A stretch of DNA of 64,000 nucleotides from Flavobacterium suncheonense GH29-5 = DSM 17707 (GCF_000430025.1 NZ_KE387022.1:20474-84473), one strand, 5' to 3'. Positions 35,644 through 43,622 are shown, counted from the stretch's first letter. A program made the numbers and translations. Notes: generated from the sequence alone by a model not told the origin.

Positions 35644-36504
35644 ATGGATAATCACGCTTCCCTTCACCCTTACACCGTGTCCCAAAACGAGGCACTGGAA
35701 TATGTTACTACTTTTCTAAAAGAAAACCTCAAACTCTCAGGTTTGTATTGCTTTGGTGTACAGCACACCACTAAATCCAAGCATTGTTATTTATCAGGTA
35801 ATGTGTTTAACCAAAGTAACTACCACTTTTACTTGTTAGCCTTTTGCCCGGAATTTAAAGAAAATGCCGTTGGCGAATTGGCTGATGTGCTCAAAACCAA
35901 AAGCAATGGGCACTATACAATGACGCTACTGCTGCACAAAGCCAGTGCGGTAAGGCAATTAACGGCACAGCAAAGCTATTTCTTTCAAAAAGTAATGCAA
36001 TCTGGTTTGTTGTATAAGCATCCTGTAGTTCCTCCGGTGGTAACTGTAGAACGTTATCCAAAACGCAATATCGAAAGTATCAGGGCATATTGGCACAACC
36101 GCAACCGCATTGCGGAAACGTTTTTAGAATCGCAAAACCAGATAGAAGGTTTTGATACCCAACCCATTCAGGAATCAATGCTGCACATGGCTATAGAGAA
36201 CATTACCTTAGCGCTAATCCATACGTTTCTGGGCTACCGCCCGATGCATTTCTCATTGGGATATCTGTTCGATTTATGCAATTTGTTTTGCTCACTGCCA
36301 GACGAAATTTTCCCAAGGCACACGTCCGAAGAACTGAAAATTTTCCAACTTTTATCGCAACACCTAAGTAAACTGCGCACAATTAAATTAAAACCTACCG
36401 ATTTCGTTCTTACAGAACTACTGCAAAGACGTTGTTATCAATTCCACGAAAAAGCAACGCTGCTAATAGAAGCCGAAATCAAACGTTTGGAGGAAACCAA
36501 CTAA
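35644..36504 (+). CDS. hypothetical protein, possible HEPN C-terminal domain
   Basis: A 286-residue soluble protein. The frame is open from 35530, but the ATG at 35644 (MDNHASLHPYTVSQNEALEY) is chosen because what precedes it looks non-coding. The N-terminal 140 residues (GLYCFGVQHTTKSKHCYLSG, YHFYLLAFCPEF) are reminiscent of a nucleotidyltransferase-like or unknown fold. The C-terminal half is helical with MLHMAIENITLALIHTFLGY and a final helix LLQRRCYQFHEKATLLIEAE, resembling HEPN domains. I have seen similar genes in Bacteroidota accessory regions; function unknown. The next gene starts 16 bp downstream. Confidence 0.6.
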   Translation: MDNHASLHPYTVSQNEALEYVTTFLKENLKLSGLYCFGVQHTTKSKHCYLSGNVFNQSNYHFYLLAFCPEFKENAVGELADVLKTKSNGHYTMTLLLHKASAVRQLTAQQSYFFQKVMQSGLLYKHPVVPPVVTVERYPKRNIESIRAYWHNRNRIAETFLESQNQIEGFDTQPIQESMLHMAIENITLALIHTFLGYRPMHFSLGYLFDLCNLFCSLPDEIFPRHTSEELKIFQLLSQHLSKLRTIKLKPTDFVLTELLQRRCYQFHEKATLLIEAEIKRLEETN

Positions 36505-36520
36505 CCTAAAACCAATAATC

Positions 36521-36898
36521 ATGAAAACAAATGAAATGCAATCCTTAACGGAACTCCATGAGTACATTAAAGCCAGACGGTATTTCACGCTTCTAAAACC
36601 GTGTGAGCATCGAAAGGAATCCTACAACGTTCCTTTACAGTTTTCCGGTCATGCCGATGTGATTTTTACCGTTATGGACATCATAAAGGTTGCTATTCTG
36701 GCTTTAGAAGCAGACGAACCCTACGACTCAAATCATATCGTAAATTCCAGAATAAACATCCGCAACCTCCTCGAAATAGCATTGCAACTAATCCCTATGG
36801 AAGAAATGCAGCTGCTCGACGAAATACACCAACTGCACGAACAACACAAAGCCACCCAATCACAAAAACAAGAAACAAAACCACAGGATAAAACATAA
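36521..36898 (+). CDS. hypothetical protein paired with the HEPN-like gene
   Basis: A 125-residue soluble, mostly helical protein: MKTNEMQSLTELHEYIKARR, then ADVIFTVMDIIKVAILALEA and a glutamine/lysine-rich tail. No family recognised. It starts 16 bp after the preceding gene with which it is probably co-transcribed. A CPC-type or catalytic motif is not visible. Confidence 0.6.
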   Translation: MKTNEMQSLTELHEYIKARRYFTLLKPCEHRKESYNVPLQFSGHADVIFTVMDIIKVAILALEADEPYDSNHIVNSRINIRNLLEIALQLIPMEEMQLLDEIHQLHEQHKATQSQKQETKPQDKT

Positions 36899-36911
36899 CA
36901 AGGCATAGACT

Positions 36912-36940
36912 CCCGCTGGCGCAAGCATCTTGCTCATGTC
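36912..36940. repeat. REP-like imperfect palindrome, copy 1
   Basis: CCCGCTGGCGCAAGCATCTT followed by GCTCATGTC, an imperfect hairpin very similar to the one at 37180-37210. Both sit in the otherwise gene-free stretch 36899-37235. Confidence 0.35.
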
Positions 36941-37179
36941 GTCAATAGTCATTCAGGTAGTTAATCAATGCCAATAGCATGAAAACACGAGCAGGATCCT
37001 CGCATTAGTGTTAGAATACATATAAAAACTAAAAAGAGTATACAAAACTAATTGCACACTCTTTAAAGACCTACTAACCAGAAGTTATTGGCTTCCAATT
37101 ATTTAGTCCAGTAAAGATACGAAAAAATATCATATCAAATAATTATTTATGCGAAAAAATATCTTCAAAACAAGAACTT

Positions 37180-37210
37180 CCCGCTAGCACGAGTATATTG
37201 CTCGTGCTGC
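37180..37210. repeat. REP-like palindrome, copy 2
   Basis: CCCGCTAGCACGAGTATATT followed by GCTCGTGCTGC; AGCACGAG and CTCGTGCT form an 8-bp perfect stem. Partner of the copy at 36912. The rest of the 36899-37235 gap is AT-rich without other visible content. Confidence 0.4.
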
Positions 37211-37235
37211 AAAAGAAAAAAATATTACAATCAAA

Positions 37236-37673
37236 CTAAAACTTGTACAGTAAAAGGGCAAGCTCTTCTTTTGATACTCGCATTATTTTTCGAATTCTTT
37301 CAAACATTTCTTCTTTTTTACCATCAATAAACAGCAAATCGGTTTCCTTTAAAGCAGCAAATTTCTCCAGCAACTGTTCTTTTTGGTCTTCCCAATTCTC
37401 ATTTAATGATTCTGAGGTGCTGTTTAATAATTTAACAAGAGAGGCAATTGTAATGCGTTTGTGTGCAGGAGTTGTTTCCTTATAAGCGTTCATTTGAGAA
37501 ATCAACTCCTCCAGATAATGTATCAGGTCGGTATCTTCAATTTCGTGGGTCTCGTATGCTTCCAATGAAAAGGGTGTTTCGTCGAGATGCTCATAAAGCC
37601 CCGGAAAATTTTGCTGAATATTGGCTGTAACAGCGAATATTTTTTCAGACAGTATGTTGTGCAGTGTTTTCAT
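37236..37673 (-). CDS. CsbD-like stress protein with N-terminal extension
   Basis: A 145-residue soluble protein. The last 60 residues (NWEDQKEQLLEKFAALKETD, then GKKEEMFERIRKIM) match the CsbD-like protein at 43409-43609 (NWVDQKKKLKEQFPTLTDAD). The first 85 residues form a helical extension with a DUF-like acidic face (EIEDTDLIHYLEELISQMNA). CsbD proteins are general-stress proteins of unknown mechanism. It is divergently placed relative to its plus-strand relative and is followed upstream by an lmo0937-like gene, mirroring the order at 43.4-44.0 kb. Confidence 0.7.
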   Translation of the reverse strand: MKTLHNILSEKIFAVTANIQQNFPGLYEHLDETPFSLEAYETHEIEDTDLIHYLEELISQMNAYKETTPAHKRITIASLVKLLNSTSESLNENWEDQKEQLLEKFAALKETDLLFIDGKKEEMFERIRKIMRVSKEELALLLYKF

Positions 37674-37733
37674 GGTATAGTATTTTAGAGTTATTGCTCC
37701 CTGTAAGGAGAATAAGTAACGTAATGCAACGTA

Positions 37734-37898
37734 TCAGGCTTTGTTTAAAAGTTTCATGATTCCGATAAAATCGTAAACCAAAATGGCTGCAATAGGAAAT
37801 AACAATAAATGAATTGATAAACCTATGCTGCTAAAAAAGAAGCCGATACCCCACAGAACAACAAGTGCAATGGCAATAGTGTTGAATAAAGTTTTCAT
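37734..37898 (-). CDS. lmo0937-like small membrane protein
   Basis: A 54-residue membrane protein starting MKTLFNTIAIALVVLWGIGF, with a second hydrophobic helix (LLLFPIAAILVYDFIGIM). The pattern L-x-x-I-A-x-x-L-x-x-(I/L)-W-x-x-G-F-F matches the lmo0937 family and the gene at 43841-43993. The ATG at 37898 is chosen because the frame upstream lacks homology. Function unknown; such proteins accompany stress genes. Confidence 0.7.
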   Translation of the reverse strand: MKTLFNTIAIALVVLWGIGFFFSSIGLSIHLLLFPIAAILVYDFIGIMKLLNKA

Positions 37899-38275
37899 GA
37901 TGTTTGTTTTTAAAGTTATTTGCCTGCTGTTTAAACATTGGAACTCCAATGTAGTGCATCTTTACCATCAAAAAACTTTCAGCTAAACGCTATGAAAAGG
38001 AGATTATCTATTGAAGTAATGGTGTTTTATATAAAACTCTGCTGTAAAGGTACGCTTATTTTAAGGACAAACACTTAAAAAAACAATCTTATTTCACTGT
38101 AATTCAGTTATTTACATTTCAATCCTTTAGATTTTACCATTAATTAGTTGTAACTTTGAGAACATTGTACAGAAAACCGTAACGTTTGTTTAATTCCCGT
38201 AAAATAAAACAGATAATTAAAATTCATATTTACAACCAATAAATTGTACCCGATAACTTCATAAAACCATTCACC
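37899..38275. other. gene-free intergenic region
   Basis: 377 bp between divergent genes. It contains TACCTTTA on the minus strand (38052-38045), a possible -7 box for the lmo0937/CsbD pair, but no well-matched repeat pair of the kind seen on the plus strand elsewhere in this block. Confidence 0.3.
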
Positions 38276-38467
38276 ATGAAACAACAGGAAGTCATAACCA
38301 TTTTTACAAACATTCCAGACGTAGTGAAAAAAAAGCGCCCCGCTGTAAGCACCTATCCGGAACTCGACAAGTTTTTTGAAAAAGGAATGTATATTGAAAG
38401 CATCGTACAAAGTTGTGTTGCAGATGGACGATGTGCAATAACATTTGTATTAAGATATTACAGTTAA
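38276..38467 (+). CDS. small hypothetical protein
   Basis: A 63-residue basic protein, MKQQEVITIFTNIPDVVKKK then FFEKGMYIESIVQSCVADGR and a C-terminal TFVLRYYS. It has a plausible strand-helix-strand layout and a reasonable start, but I do not recognise the family, and a frame on the opposite strand overlaps it. Accepted because residue usage is protein-like. Confidence 0.45.
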   Translation: MKQQEVITIFTNIPDVVKKKRPAVSTYPELDKFFEKGMYIESIVQSCVADGRCAITFVLRYYS

Positions 38468-38499
38468 TTGTTACTTTAATTGTTATTTTAATTGTTATT
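38464..38499. repeat. three 12-bp tandem repeats
   Basis: TTAATTGTTACT followed by two copies of TTAATTGTTATT, directly after the stop of the preceding small gene. The rest of the gap to 38746 has a possible -7 box TACCTTTG at 38681-38688. Confidence 0.6.
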
Positions 38500-38746
38500 T
38501 TAAAACCAGCCTGAATTTAACAGTTGTCTTAGGCGCTCATAGATTTCCCGTTAAAGCATAATAGCTTTGAAACAAATAACTTCAACGCTTCAAGGTTTTA
38601 AGGGCCAATTAATTGATACGTGCTAAAAACAAAAAATTGCAAAAGCCTAATTATCAGGAATATGCAAAAAAACAAAGCATTACCTTTGTACCAATAACCC
38701 TCACTACATTACCCTCCTACTGCATGCTGTATCAAAATGAACTGTC

Positions 38747-39091
38747 ATGGATACTGCAGAACTTGAAAAAGAAAAATCGCATATAATAGTTGAAATTATT
38801 CAATACATACCCAATGCGGTTTTAAGCAAAACAATTATTAAGAAAACTACCGGAAACATTACCGCTTCTTCTTTCGATGCCGGCGAAGAATTAGCGGAAA
38901 AAACGTCTCCGTATGATAATTACATCCAAATTATTGACGGTTCGGCAGAAATTACCATTAACGATAAAACCCACTTTTTAAAATTAGGCGAAGGCATAAT
39001 TATTCCGGCTCATGCCAAACATGGCTTTAATGCGAATGTGCAGTTTAAAATGATTTCCACAATTATTAAGAGTGGTTATGAAGACTTATAA
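38747..39091 (+). CDS. cupin-domain protein
   Basis: A 114-residue single-cupin protein. Motif 1 region is SSFDAGEELAEKTSPYDNYI, motif 2 is FLKLGEGIIIPAHAKHGF with the two histidines of the metal site. The first cupin motif lacks the usual HxH, so metal binding may be weak. Soluble, likely a small sensor or isomerase-like protein; substrate unknown. Followed 42 bp later by an AraC-type regulator gene in the same direction. Confidence 0.75.
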   Translation: MDTAELEKEKSHIIVEIIQYIPNAVLSKTIIKKTTGNITASSFDAGEELAEKTSPYDNYIQIIDGSAEITINDKTHFLKLGEGIIIPAHAKHGFNANVQFKMISTIIKSGYEDL

Positions 39092-39133
39092 CAGTACACA
39101 AGGTACCGAATTAAAAACTACAAAGGCGTGTAA

Positions 39134-39694
39134 ATGAAGCTCTACATAAAATACATGGTTAGCATTCGTTGCAAAATGGTTGTAAAATCCGAACTGGAAA
39201 AAATGGGTATAGACTATAAGACGCTGGATTTGGGCTATGTGGAAACTGTTAACGATTTGAATGCCAATACCCTTTTACAACTAAAAAAAGCATTGCAACA
39301 GGCCGGTCTGGAGCTAATGGATGATCAAAAAGCCATCCTGATTGAAAAAATAAAAAAAGTAATTATTGAAATGGTGCATTATTCTGATGCACTTCCTAAA
39401 GTAAAATATTCCGATTACATTGGTGAAAAATTAGGGCAGGATTACACGCATTTGGCTAAAATTTTCTCGGAGGTTAAAGGGATCACGATTGAACATTACA
39501 TTATTGCCCATAAAATTGAACGGGTGAAAGAATTGTTACTGTATGATGAGCTTAATCTCACGCAAATATCCTACATGCTTAACTATAGTAGTGTTTCGCA
39601 TCTCTCACAGCAGTTTAAAAAAGTTACCGGGCTTACTCCTTCGTTTTTCAAACAACTGAAATCTAAAAAGCGTATTGCGCTGGAACAGATCTGA
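39134..39694 (+). CDS. AraC-type HTH regulator 1
   Basis: A 186-residue regulator. N-terminal 75 residues (MKLYIKYMVSIRCKMVVKSE, then GLELMDDQKAILIEKIKKVI) form a small domain shared with the next gene. The C-terminal AraC double helix-turn-helix reads YDELNLTQISYMLNYSSVSH and LSQQFKKVTGLTPSFFK. There is no large sugar-binding domain. Similar short regulators with an unusual N-terminus occur near stress genes in Bacteroidota. It is a candidate ligand of the 21-bp-spaced repeats found in this block (inference). Confidence 0.8.
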   Translation: MKLYIKYMVSIRCKMVVKSELEKMGIDYKTLDLGYVETVNDLNANTLLQLKKALQQAGLELMDDQKAILIEKIKKVIIEMVHYSDALPKVKYSDYIGEKLGQDYTHLAKIFSEVKGITIEHYIIAHKIERVKELLLYDELNLTQISYMLNYSSVSHLSQQFKKVTGLTPSFFKQLKSKKRIALEQI

Positions 39695-39753
39695 ATTATA
39701 CAACTCCTTTTCATAATTATATAACAATCAAAACGTTACAAGTCTTATCTTTA
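39694..39753 (+). promoter_or_regulatory. 21-bp direct-repeat promoter 1 (upstream of AraC-type regulator 2)
   Basis: Direct repeats AATTATACAAC (39694-39704) and AATTATATAAC (39715-39725), offset 21 bp, followed after 20 bp by the -7-like box TATCTTTA (39746-39753). The TTG start of regulator 2 lies 25 bp further. The same spacing recurs at four other places in this block. Confidence 0.6.
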
Positions 39754-39777
39754 GCTAAATCGGTTACAAGTAAGATT

Positions 39778-40362
39778 TTGAAACTTTATATTAAAAATAT
39801 GGTTAGTAACAGTTGTAAAATGGCTGTTGAGGCCGAGTTGAGTAAACTTGGCTTGCATGCTGTATCTGTTAATTTAGGAGAAATAGACGTAAAGGGAATA
39901 ATGCCGCCGGCAGAGAAACAAAAACTAAGCAAAGTACTACAACGCCATGGTTTTGAACTTATGGATGATAAAAAGGCTATTTTAATGGAGAAGATAAAAA
40001 ATACTATTATAGAGATGGTACATTATTCGAATAAGAAAATGACTCTGAATTTTTCGGATTATTTAAGCCGCAAGCTTAAGCTCAATTATACGTATATGGC
40101 CAATCTTTTTTCAGAATCTCAGGGTACCACTATTGAACAGTTTATTATTTCGCATAAAATTGAGCGCGCAAAAGAGTTGCTGTTGTACAAAGAACTGAAC
40201 ATTAGTGAAATTGCGCAAAAACTGCACTATTGCAGCGTAGCACACCTGTCTAATCAGTTTAAGAAACTAACCGGTGTTTCTCCGTCGGGTTTTAGAAAAC
40301 AAACAATAAGAAAACGAAGCCCTATCGAGGATATAGGAAATATGCATCACCCAGCGGCATGA
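39778..40362 (+). CDS. AraC-type HTH regulator 2 (TTG start)
   Basis: A 194-residue paralogue of the preceding regulator. It keeps the same N-terminus (MKLYIKNMVSNSCKMAVEAE) and the C-terminal AraC helices (YKELNISEIAQKLHYCSVAH, LSNQFKKLTGVSPSGFRK). The start is TTG at 39778, supported by alignment with regulator 1. Preceded by a promoter of the 21-bp-repeat type, so it may be autoregulated or cross-regulated by its twin. Two tandem paralogues may have divided roles. Confidence 0.78.
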   Translation: MKLYIKNMVSNSCKMAVEAELSKLGLHAVSVNLGEIDVKGIMPPAEKQKLSKVLQRHGFELMDDKKAILMEKIKNTIIEMVHYSNKKMTLNFSDYLSRKLKLNYTYMANLFSESQGTTIEQFIISHKIERAKELLLYKELNISEIAQKLHYCSVAHLSNQFKKLTGVSPSGFRKQTIRKRSPIEDIGNMHHPAA

Positions 40363-40537
40363 TACCACTACTGCTTTCATCGCTACCGGAAAAGCACCTT
40401 TAAAGTAAAGATTTTTAAAGCCTTTGTAAGGCAAGAACTCCAAAGTTATGTTATTCTATTGCTAAGCATCTCCGGATTCGAACCGTTTTTAAGACTAATA
40501 CCTTCATAAAAAAGATGTATAACACAACCTCACTTTC

Positions 40538-41641
40538 ATGACGATTACTAATACATCCATACTGAAAAAGTTATTGCTGCTGCTTCTTGTTTTTACAGGA
40601 ATTTATTTTTCAAAAGCCTTTCTGATGCCGCTGCTTTTTGCCGGCATTTTGGCTACGCTATTTTTACCGCTCTGCAATTGGCTGGAAAAAAAGAGGCTGC
40701 CAAAGAGTATGGCTGTTCTCGTTTGTTTTTTATCTCTTACGGCTTTTTTTTCCGGGTTAATTATGCTTGTATCGTGGAAGATTTCAGAACTGATTAATGA
40801 TGTGGCGCTGATAAAACAAACTGCAATTGAAACGGGGGTGATCATTCAGGACTACATTTTTAATCATCTTAACATTACAGCCGAAGAGCAGTTTAAAATC
40901 CTTAAAGAAGAACAACCTTCTTATACCAGCATTATGCAGGTTGTAGTTGGCTCGTTTGTTTACGTTCTCAGCACTATTATTATTATACTGGTCTATTTCA
41001 TTTTTCTGTTGTACTACCACAACCACATAAAAGAATTCATGCTTAAACTTGTTAGTACTTCCCAGCGAAACGAGATGGAAAAAGTTATTTACGGTGCTTC
41101 TAACATAGCACAACAGTATTTAACCGGGCTTTCTAAAATGATTGTGTGTTTATGGGTTATGTACGGGATTGGTTTTAGTGCTATTGGCGTAAAAAATGCC
41201 CTTTTCTTTGCCCTGTTGTGCGGCTTGCTGGAAATTATTCCTTATTTGGGAAATATTTTTGGTGTCTCGATTACTATTCTGGTAAGTGCCTTACACGGCA
41301 TACCATTTCCTGTTTTATTGGGCATTGTGGTTATTTACGGCAGCGTTCAGTTTATCCAGGGTTTTATACTCGAGCCGCTGTTGTTAGGCCCTCAGGTAAA
41401 AATTAATTCATTATTCACCGTTATTGCCCTAACGTTGGGGGCGTTGCTTTGGGGGATATCGGGTATCATTCTGGCTATTCCGGCTACTGCTATTTTAAAA
41501 ATAATCTGCGATAATATTGACACTTTAAAGCCTTATGGTTTCTTAATGGGAGAACCGTATGGAAAAGGTAAAGAAATAGGATGGGTTGAAAAAATAAAAA
41601 ACAGGCTACTCCATCTTAGTAAAGAAAGTAAAAATAACTAA
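40538..41641 (+). CDS. AI-2E family transporter
   Basis: A 367-residue inner-membrane permease of the AI-2E family. Several transmembrane helices are visible: LLLLLLVFTGIYFSKAFLMP, a hydrophobic pair near residues 55-85, SFVYVLSTIIIILVYFIF near 140, and the C-terminal group ALFFALLCGLLEIIPYLGNI, with the family motif EIIPYLGN, and PLLLGPQVKINSLFTVIAL. The exported substrate is not established for most members. Placed between the AraC-type regulators and the DUF1003 gene. Confidence 0.88.
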   Translation: MTITNTSILKKLLLLLLVFTGIYFSKAFLMPLLFAGILATLFLPLCNWLEKKRLPKSMAVLVCFLSLTAFFSGLIMLVSWKISELINDVALIKQTAIETGVIIQDYIFNHLNITAEEQFKILKEEQPSYTSIMQVVVGSFVYVLSTIIIILVYFIFLLYYHNHIKEFMLKLVSTSQRNEMEKVIYGASNIAQQYLTGLSKMIVCLWVMYGIGFSAIGVKNALFFALLCGLLEIIPYLGNIFGVSITILVSALHGIPFPVLLGIVVIYGSVQFIQGFILEPLLLGPQVKINSLFTVIALTLGALLWGISGIILAIPATAILKIICDNIDTLKPYGFLMGEPYGKGKEIGWVEKIKNRLLHLSKESKNN

Positions 41642-41715
41642 TTACCCATTTTAAGATTTTATCACTCTGCTTACTAAGAAATTATTCTTCTGAATCCGAT
41701 AACCGATAAAGTAAG

Positions 41716-41775
41716 AATTATACAACTTAAATAAAAAATTATACAACGATATATGTTGAAAAATAACCAACTTTA
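41716..41775 (+). promoter_or_regulatory. 21-bp direct-repeat promoter 2 (microprotein unit)
   Basis: Two identical copies of AATTATACAAC (41716-41726 and 41737-41747), exactly 21 bp apart, then 20 bp, then CAACTTTA (41768-41775, continuing CTAC). A short unit ending at a terminator follows. Confidence 0.65.
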
Positions 41776-41787
41776 CTACTGCCAATA

Positions 41788-41871
41788 ATGCCAGGCGGAC
41801 TACTAACGAAATACTTTATAATACATATCAATTTATTTTGTTCGATTTTGATTGGTTTGTTATTTAAATAG
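41788..41871 (+). CDS. 27-aa hydrophobic microprotein
   Basis: ATG at 41788 opens 27 codons ending in TAG: MPGGLLTKYFIIHI, then NLFCSILIGLLFK. Half of it is a hydrophobic helix. It is the only frame in a short unit bounded by a repeat-type promoter 13 bp upstream and a terminator that begins at its stop codon. This resembles the organisation of small membrane peptides or type I toxin-like genes. No strong ribosome site is seen, as is usual in Bacteroidota. An untranslated small RNA is the alternative. Confidence 0.4.
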   Translation: MPGGLLTKYFIIHINLFCSILIGLLFK

Positions 41872-41904
41872 GGGCTGTTGATTTCAATGGCCCTGTTTTT
41901 TTTT
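41870..41904 (+). terminator. terminator of the microprotein unit
   Basis: AGGGGC-TG-TTG and CAA-TG-GCCCT form a bulged stem followed by nine T residues. It starts at the stop codon of the 27-aa frame. Confidence 0.6.
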
Positions 41905-41947
41905 AATCATAAAAATGGATGACTACCGGCCTTTTTCAAAAACTAGG

Positions 41948-42007
41948 AATTATGCAAATCATCTGAAGAATTATACAACAATTAGTGCTGATAATTAAGG
42001 AACTTTA
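41948..42007 (+). promoter_or_regulatory. 21-bp direct-repeat promoter 3 (distal, DUF1003 gene)
   Basis: AATTATGCAAA (41948-41958) and AATTATACAAC (41969-41979) offset 21 bp; 20 bp later GAACTTTA (42000-42007, continuing CAC). The next gene begins at 42213, so this is either a distal promoter with a long leader or drives a very short unit. Confidence 0.6.
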
Positions 42008-42079
42008 CACTAGATATAGAGATATAAACGAACGTTCATAAACTTTTAGAAGAGATTGTCTGAAACATGATTCAACCGC

Positions 42080-42139
42080 AATTAAACAAAATTATTAATG
42101 CATTATGCAAGTTGTGAAAAAACGAACGTAATTCCTTAA
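42080..42139 (+). promoter_or_regulatory. 21-bp direct-repeat promoter 4 (proximal, DUF1003 gene)
   Basis: AATTAAACAAA (42080-42090) and CATTATGCAAG (42101-42111) offset 21 bp; TTCCTTAA at 42132-42139 stands at the expected -7 position but matches less well than in promoters 1-3 and 5. Confidence 0.45.
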
Positions 42140-42189
42140 CGATTAAACTGTCTGATTTGTGCTTCGATTTTTGTTAAGGCAATTTCTTC

Positions 42190-42205
42190 TTTTTTTTTTT
42201 TTTTT
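42190..42205 (+). repeat. T16 homopolymer just before the DUF1003 start
   Basis: Sixteen consecutive T residues end 7 bp before the ATG at 42213, in the 5' leader. Tracts of this length are prone to slippage and could alter expression. Confidence 0.8.
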
Positions 42206-42212
42206 GATACTA

Positions 42213-42776
42213 ATGAAAAAGGAATCCATTGAAAGTCAGTTATCGGATGAGCGAATGCATCTGGATAAATTACATAAAATTGTAAAGGACACGCTTGATG
42301 CCGAAGAACTCATTATTCACAATCTTTTACATCCGCCCTTAGAGATTGTTACGCCCGGCCAAAGGGTGTCCGACAAAGTGGCGCGGTTTGGAGGAAGCTG
42401 GAAATTCATCATCACGTTTTTTATAGTCCTGATGCTTTGGATACTCTTTAATGTTCTGGCAATCGGGCACTTTAAATTTGACCCCTACCCGTTTATTCTG
42501 CTCAATTTACTGCTTTCCTGCATTGCCGCTTTACAGGCTCCCGTTATTATGATGAGTCAAAACCGTCTTGAAGAAAAAGACCGGAAAAGAAATGAAAACG
42601 ACTACCTCATCAATCTAAAAGCCGAAATGCAGATACGAAGCTTAAACCAAAAACTCGATGTATTACTGGAAGAACAAATAAAGACATTGTTTGAAACTCA
42701 GGAAAAACAATTTGAATTGCTCAAAGAAATTAACCGCAAAATAAATAGTCAAAATCAAAAAACAGGAATACCGTAA
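42213..42776 (+). CDS. DUF1003 membrane protein
   Basis: A 187-residue protein with the DUF1003 core: TPGQRVSDKVARFGGSWKFI, a first membrane helix (IITFFIVLMLWILFNVLAIG), FDPYPFILLNLLLSCIAALQ, and the conserved APVIMMSQNRLEEKDRKRNE. A C-terminal coiled-coil tail (LNQKLDVLLEEQIKTLFETQ) follows. The frame is open 18 codons upstream through the T16 tract, but that part is untrustworthy, so the ATG at 42213 is used. Inner-membrane; function unknown, associated with stress and cell-envelope genes. Confidence 0.85.
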   Translation: MKKESIESQLSDERMHLDKLHKIVKDTLDAEELIIHNLLHPPLEIVTPGQRVSDKVARFGGSWKFIITFFIVLMLWILFNVLAIGHFKFDPYPFILLNLLLSCIAALQAPVIMMSQNRLEEKDRKRNENDYLINLKAEMQIRSLNQKLDVLLEEQIKTLFETQEKQFELLKEINRKINSQNQKTGIP

Positions 42777-42844
42777 AAAGGCATTCTTAAATATTAGGTT
42801 AAAATGATTTGTCACATAGTAATGATCACATAAAATTTAAAATC

Positions 42845-43240
42845 ATGGAAACAGCAAAAAAAATTGGTATTTGTATGGATGCCGCCAGTGCTCATGTCAT
42901 CCGGTTCCTTATGGAACCTTCAGAAATAGTTACGGTGAAATCTGAATTTACAAAAGAGGAAGAGGAAAATGCCATGCGCAAAGGGGAAAGTCATATGCAC
43001 AACAAAGAACAGCACATGCAAAAGGAATATTATAAAGAATTAGGGGATATTATCCTGAACTATAATGAGGTTATATTGTTTGGTCCTACGAATGCTAAAG
43101 CAGAACTGTTTAATCTTTTAAAAGAAGACAATCGCTTCAGCAAGATTAAAATTGAGATGAAAGAAACCGACAAGATGAACCACGATCAGCAGCTTTCCTA
43201 TGTGCAAAGCTATTTTTCGAACACTCGTCCAACGGCCTGA
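42845..43240 (+). CDS. eRF1-like (host-attachment type) protein
   Basis: A 131-residue soluble protein. The pattern KKIGICMDAASAHVIRFL ... NEVILFGPTNAKAELFNLLK ... MKETDKMNHDQQLSYVQSYF matches the bacterial eRF1-domain group often annotated as required for attachment to host cells or as stress-associated proteins. The metal/peptide-release Gly-Gly-Gln loop of true eRF1 is absent, as is usual for this group. The ATG at 42845 is chosen over an upstream in-frame TTG. It lies 68 bp after DUF1003 and may share its transcript. Confidence 0.6.
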   Translation: METAKKIGICMDAASAHVIRFLMEPSEIVTVKSEFTKEEEENAMRKGESHMHNKEQHMQKEYYKELGDIILNYNEVILFGPTNAKAELFNLLKEDNRFSKIKIEMKETDKMNHDQQLSYVQSYFSNTRPTA

Positions 43241-43312
43241 TAACAGGAGAAAACAACAATAAAACAATTAGTAATTTCCTCTTAAAAATAATTTTCAAAA
43301 TAGTAAGCTAGG

Positions 43313-43372
43313 AATATTGCAAGTATTAAACGGAAAGCTATAACGAATTAGTCGGTCTATTGATGACCTTTA
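43313..43372 (+). promoter_or_regulatory. 21-bp direct-repeat promoter 5 (upstream of csbD-like gene)
   Basis: AATATTGCAAG (43313-43323) and AAAGCTATAAC (43334-43344), each 8 of 11 to the best element, offset 21 bp; 20 bp later GACCTTTA (43365-43372, continuing CATAG). The CsbD-like gene begins at 43409. Confidence 0.55.
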
Positions 43373-43408
43373 CATAGCAGCAATAATGCGGCACTTAAAT
43401 AAAACGTT

Positions 43409-43609
43409 ATGGAACAAAACAAAGTAATTCCAACACCGGTTAAAACGAACTGGGTGGATCAGAAAAAGAAATTAAAAGAACAATTTCCAACTTTAACAGA
43501 TGCCGACTTGAATTTTGAAGAAGGTAAAAGAGACGAAATGTTAAAAAAAGTTCAGGCCAAATTAGGTAAAACCAAAACAGAATTTGATGCCATAATTTCA
43601 AGGCTTTAA
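43409..43609 (+). CDS. CsbD-like general stress protein
   Basis: A 66-residue soluble protein with the CsbD signature: NWVDQKKKLKEQFPTLTDAD and FEEGKRDEMLKKVQAKLGKT. CsbD-like proteins are induced by general stress in many bacteria; the molecular role is unknown. Preceded by a 21-bp-repeat promoter and closed by a strong terminator, so it is a single-gene unit. The paralogue at 37236-37673 carries the same domain fused to an extension. Confidence 0.88.
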   Translation: MEQNKVIPTPVKTNWVDQKKKLKEQFPTLTDADLNFEEGKRDEMLKKVQAKLGKTKTEFDAIISRL

Positions 43610-43622
43610 CCGCTTTTAGATT

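Noticed and set aside
36899..37235. Transposon remnant
   Set aside because: Two REP-like palindromes are present, but no transposase fragment or paired terminal repeats could be identified.
38144..38410. 88-codon minus-strand frame
   Set aside because: Competes with the plus-strand 63-codon frame; its aromatic-heavy composition looks like antisense sequence.
38637..38688. Seventh copy of the 21-bp repeat promoter upstream of the cupin gene
   Set aside because: GAATATGCAAA is present, but the only partner-like sequence (TTGCAAAA) is 25 bp away and the distance to TACCTTTG is 12 bp, so the spacing rule fails.
40784..41113. 109-codon minus-strand frame
   Set aside because: Antisense to the AI-2E transporter gene.
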